Under the pieces are notes generated by a model. The model did not search any database, was not told where the DNA came from, and saw nothing but the letters and a program-made list of their open reading frames with translations. Below, piece after piece: positions 63,701 to 64,000 of a stretch of DNA of 64,000 nt. The stretch is taken from positions 57,731,292 through 57,795,291 of the forward strand of contig OZ010611.1 of NCBI GenBank assembly GCA_963932145.1, read 5' to 3'. Numbering within the stretch: position 1 is the stretch's first letter; every line of letters starts with the position of its first letter. Made by a program: the position numbers and the translations under genes. The DNA is from Acanthosepion lycidas (taxonomy: Eukaryota; Mollusca; Cephalopoda; Sepiida; Sepiidae).

Positions 63701-64000
63701 TAGCTTTTTCTTCTATATTTAACTTTATGTAGAGGCTAGGCCCCTTTCTAAATCTTGGTTGTAATTATTTTACATTCTAATTCATAGAAATGGAGTAGCG
63801 TGCAATGGTGTCGTCTCATACAACAGTGAGTTAGGAGAAAAAATTTGTTGGCACAAAATGGGTGATCAGTGTTTATTCTCTTCTGTTTGTGACTTGTCTT
63901 TAGCTTTTTCTTCTATATTTAACTTTATGTAGAGGCTAGGCTCCACTCTAAATCTTGGTTGAAATTATTTTTCATTCTAATTAATACAAATGGAGTAGCG
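57751..64000 (+). repeat. 4218-bp (21-monomer) tandem duplication, second copy cut by window end
   Basis: Rare markers recur at a constant 4218-bp offset: TTCGTGCC at 57861 and 62079, ATCAGTGTCTTCTTCTC at 58441 and 62659, and GTGTTTATTC with GTGACTTG at 59651 and 63869. Copy 1 runs about 57751-61968. Copy 2 begins about 61969 and is still matching at 64000. The left edge is marked by a divergent monomer at 61930-61970 (GGCGCCTTTC, TTGGAATTATTGTTC). Two longer-than-usual open frames at 60242-60508 and 60545-60910 are satellite-derived. Confidence 0.92.

Larger units (their letters stand above)
5911..64000 (+). repeat. Giant satellite array, 200/201-bp monomer, about 290 head-to-tail copies
   Basis: Every roughly 200 bp the same AT-rich sequence recurs: TATATTTAAC-(A/T)TTATGTAGAGGC, a C-rich box, CTAAATCT, GAAATTATTTTTCATTCTAA, GAAATGGAGTAGCGTGCAATG, GTCTCATACAAC, GTGAGTTAG, a poly-A stretch, GTGGGCACAAAATGGGTGAT, CAGTGTCTTATTCTCTTCTG, TTTGTGCCTTGTCTTTA. 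Anchor spacing is 200-201 bp (for example GTAGAGG anchors near 7738, 7938, 8139 and 8339). All copies point the same way. No inversion, mobile element insertion or gap was seen in 58 kb. The array continues past the window end. Its length, single orientation and higher-order duplications suggest centromeric or pericentromeric satellite, but no centromere-specific motif proves it. Confidence 0.97.

Noticed and set aside
5911-64000. CRISPR-like regular repeat
   Set aside because: The entire 200-bp period is repeated with no unique spacers, and the context (LINE, satellite) is eukaryotic.
5911-64000. CENP-B box in the satellite monomer
   Set aside because: No match to the TTCG....CGGGA core was seen in the monomers of either family.

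Overview
This is eukaryotic, repeat-dominated DNA, most likely from an animal genome and probably pericentromeric or other heterochromatin. It holds one decayed LINE retrotransposon at the left end (about 1-4976) and a very large head-to-tail satellite array (about 5911-64000, running off the right edge). I see no host protein gene, tRNA, rRNA, CRISPR or bacterial feature. The species cannot be named from the sequence. The animal assignment is an inference from the LINE, whose ORF2 (apurinic-type endonuclease, reverse transcriptase, C-terminal CCHC-like knuckle) looks most like the Tx1/L1 group, known from vertebrates and aquatic invertebrates.

Layout. 1-945: 3' part of LINE ORF1, disrupted; the 5' end of the element lies outside the window. 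961-4372: LINE ORF2, with recognisable endonuclease and reverse transcriptase separated by several frame changes. 4373-4976: LINE 3' UTR. 4977-5314: a diverged direct duplication with a 271-bp offset. 5315-5671: four copies of a GC-rich repeat of about 100 bp. 5672-5910: a short unique boundary. 5911 to the end: about 290 copies of a 200/201-bp AT-rich monomer, all in the same orientation, with no other element inserted.

The satellite is not uniform. The first eight monomers (5911-7536) are degenerate. From 7537 to about 22.5 kb the array consists of family A (about 200 bp; 'GGCAAGG', 'CTGGATTG', 'CAACTGTGAG', 'TTAGTAG'). From about 26.35 kb onward it is family B (201 bp; 'GGCTAGG', 'CTTGGTTG', 'CAACAGTGAG', 'TTAGGAG'). 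Between them, a 3.2-kb tandem duplication (19.95-26.35 kb) carries the A-to-B transition twice, so A and B appear interleaved. On top of the families lie many local higher-order duplications with offsets close to whole numbers of monomers: 3-mers (593-603 bp), 5/6-mers (1001/1202), 7-mers (1405-1407), 8-mers (1605), 9/11/12-mers (1809/2211/2411), a 16-mer (3198) and a 21-mer (4218). The last is still running at the window end.

Nothing here works as a multi-gene system. The value of the window is as a record of satellite evolution: a decayed array edge next to an old LINE, a switch of monomer family, mosaic monomers, a variable 'barcode' box after the GGCTAGG/GGCAAGG motif, and a conserved inverted-repeat motif in nearly every monomer. 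Duplication offsets come from hand alignment of marker variants. They should be good to a few bases, while the block edges are approximate to roughly 50-100 bp.
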